This document shows positions 14,143-14,561 of a stretch of DNA of 14,561 nt, piece after piece. The notes under the pieces are model-generated. The model did not search any database and was not told the DNA's origin. It worked only from the letters and a program-made list of their open reading frames with translations. Location of the stretch: the NCBI GenBank assembly GCA_947598425.1, contig CANQFH010000018.1, positions 1 through 14,561 on the forward strand, given 5' to 3'. The position numbers and the translations under genes are program-made. This DNA is from an uncultured Bacilli bacterium. GTDB taxonomy: Bacteria; Bacillota_I; Bacilli_A; RF39; UBA660. Each line of letters starts with the position of its first letter. Position 1 is the stretch's first letter.

Positions 14143-14561
14143 TTAACAATTTTCATTTTTACTAAAAGAGCAAACAGTTGATGATGGGGTTATTGTGGCA
14201 CTTCCTGTAACTCCATCATTTCTAGTACACGTGACAGTCCATGTTTTTTGAAAAGTACTTCTCACTGAACATGAATCTGAATAAACATAATTATTAAAAG
14301 ATACCATGCCACTAACTGGCCAATTTCTCCAAGTATATGTTGCCTTTTCTGGTGATATGGTACAAGATACTGTAGATGACGGTTGATTTGTATCAATGTA
14401 AATACTATGATTATACTTTCCATCAGAACGATATTCATCTAATATACTATAAGAACAAGTTAATTTTACATCTAATTTTGCTTGTTTAGTTGTTATGTTA
14501 GCACTTGTAGCACTTTTAGTTCTTCCAGCTTTATCTTTGGCCGTTACGGTTACTGTATATG
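14143..14561 (-). CDS. C-terminal end of a probable secreted protein with Ig-like repeats, partial
   Basis: A minus-strand frame enters from the right edge and ends at TAA (14143-14145), giving 138 C-terminal residues. It begins inside a beta-sandwich repeat with the phrase YTVTVTAKDKAGRTKSA, the usual end of bacterial Ig-like/cadherin-like surface repeats. A Thr/Ser-rich segment follows with cysteines spaced as CS, SCTIS, DSCSV, TCTR, VCSF and a final Cys as the last residue. Even Cys pairs of this kind suggest disulphides outside the cell. No LPxTG motif, hydrophobic anchor or choline/S-layer repeat is visible at the C-terminus. The signal peptide and most repeats would lie beyond the window. 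Surface location is inferred from composition; no specific function can be given. Confidence 0.7.
   Translation of the reverse strand, partial: YTVTVTAKDKAGRTKSATSANITTKQAKLDVKLTCSYSILDEYRSDGKYNHSIYIDTNQPSSTVSCTISPEKATYTWRNWPVSGMVSFNNYVYSDSCSVRSTFQKTWTVTCTRNDGVTGSATITPSSTVCSFSKNENC

Overview
The window is strongly AT-rich, gene-dense and reads almost entirely on the minus strand. It looks like a chromosomal segment of a low-GC Firmicute/Bacilli-type bacterium, perhaps one of the reduced-genome gut lineages near RF39, Erysipelotrichia or Acholeplasma. The reasons are a PolC plus a DnaE polymerase, YneF, YqeG/YqeH, a T-box leader and strong AGGAGG-type ribosome binding sites. The standard code is used: tryptophans are TGG and no long gene has an in-frame TGA. 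The lineage placement is inference.

Layout from left to right. 1-850 holds the N-terminal two thirds of a minus-strand AAA_14/DUF4143-type ATPase, cut by the window edge, with its own promoter and an upstream repeat cluster. 996-2279 is serS, encoding a seryl-tRNA synthetase whose motifs look archaeal/eukaryote-like. It is preceded by a full T-box riboswitch (about 2292-2492) with a serine specifier (UCU), antiterminator and competing intrinsic terminator. 2532-3166 is an mscL-yneF pair of small membrane proteins. A leader of about 280 bp before mscL contains inverted repeats and a possible 53-aa ORF.

3477-13800 is one long minus-strand operon: dnaE, polC, yqeG, yqeH, mutL. Junctions are 15 nt or less or overlap, there is one clear promoter at the start, and a perfect 13-bp terminator hairpin sits at the end. 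It joins both replicative polymerase alpha subunits, the mismatch-repair endonuclease MutL and two YqeG/YqeH proteins, of which YqeH is a known 30S ribosome-assembly GTPase. It is therefore a replication, repair and ribosome-biogenesis module.

A divergent promoter region (13801-13894) with a 16-bp palindrome separates this operon from plus-strand rpmB (ribosomal protein L28, short form). The right edge holds the C-terminal end of a Cys-rich, Ig-like-repeat, probably secreted surface protein on the minus strand. The hairpin between it and rpmB can serve as a terminator for both.

I see no CRISPR array, tRNA, rRNA or insertion sequence, and no convincing wholly new system. The points most worth checking are the atypical SerRS under T-box control, the Asp-to-Asn change in the YqeG nucleophile motif, the possible small ORF upstream of mscL, the repeats before the ATPase gene and the palindrome in the dnaE/rpmB divergent promoter.
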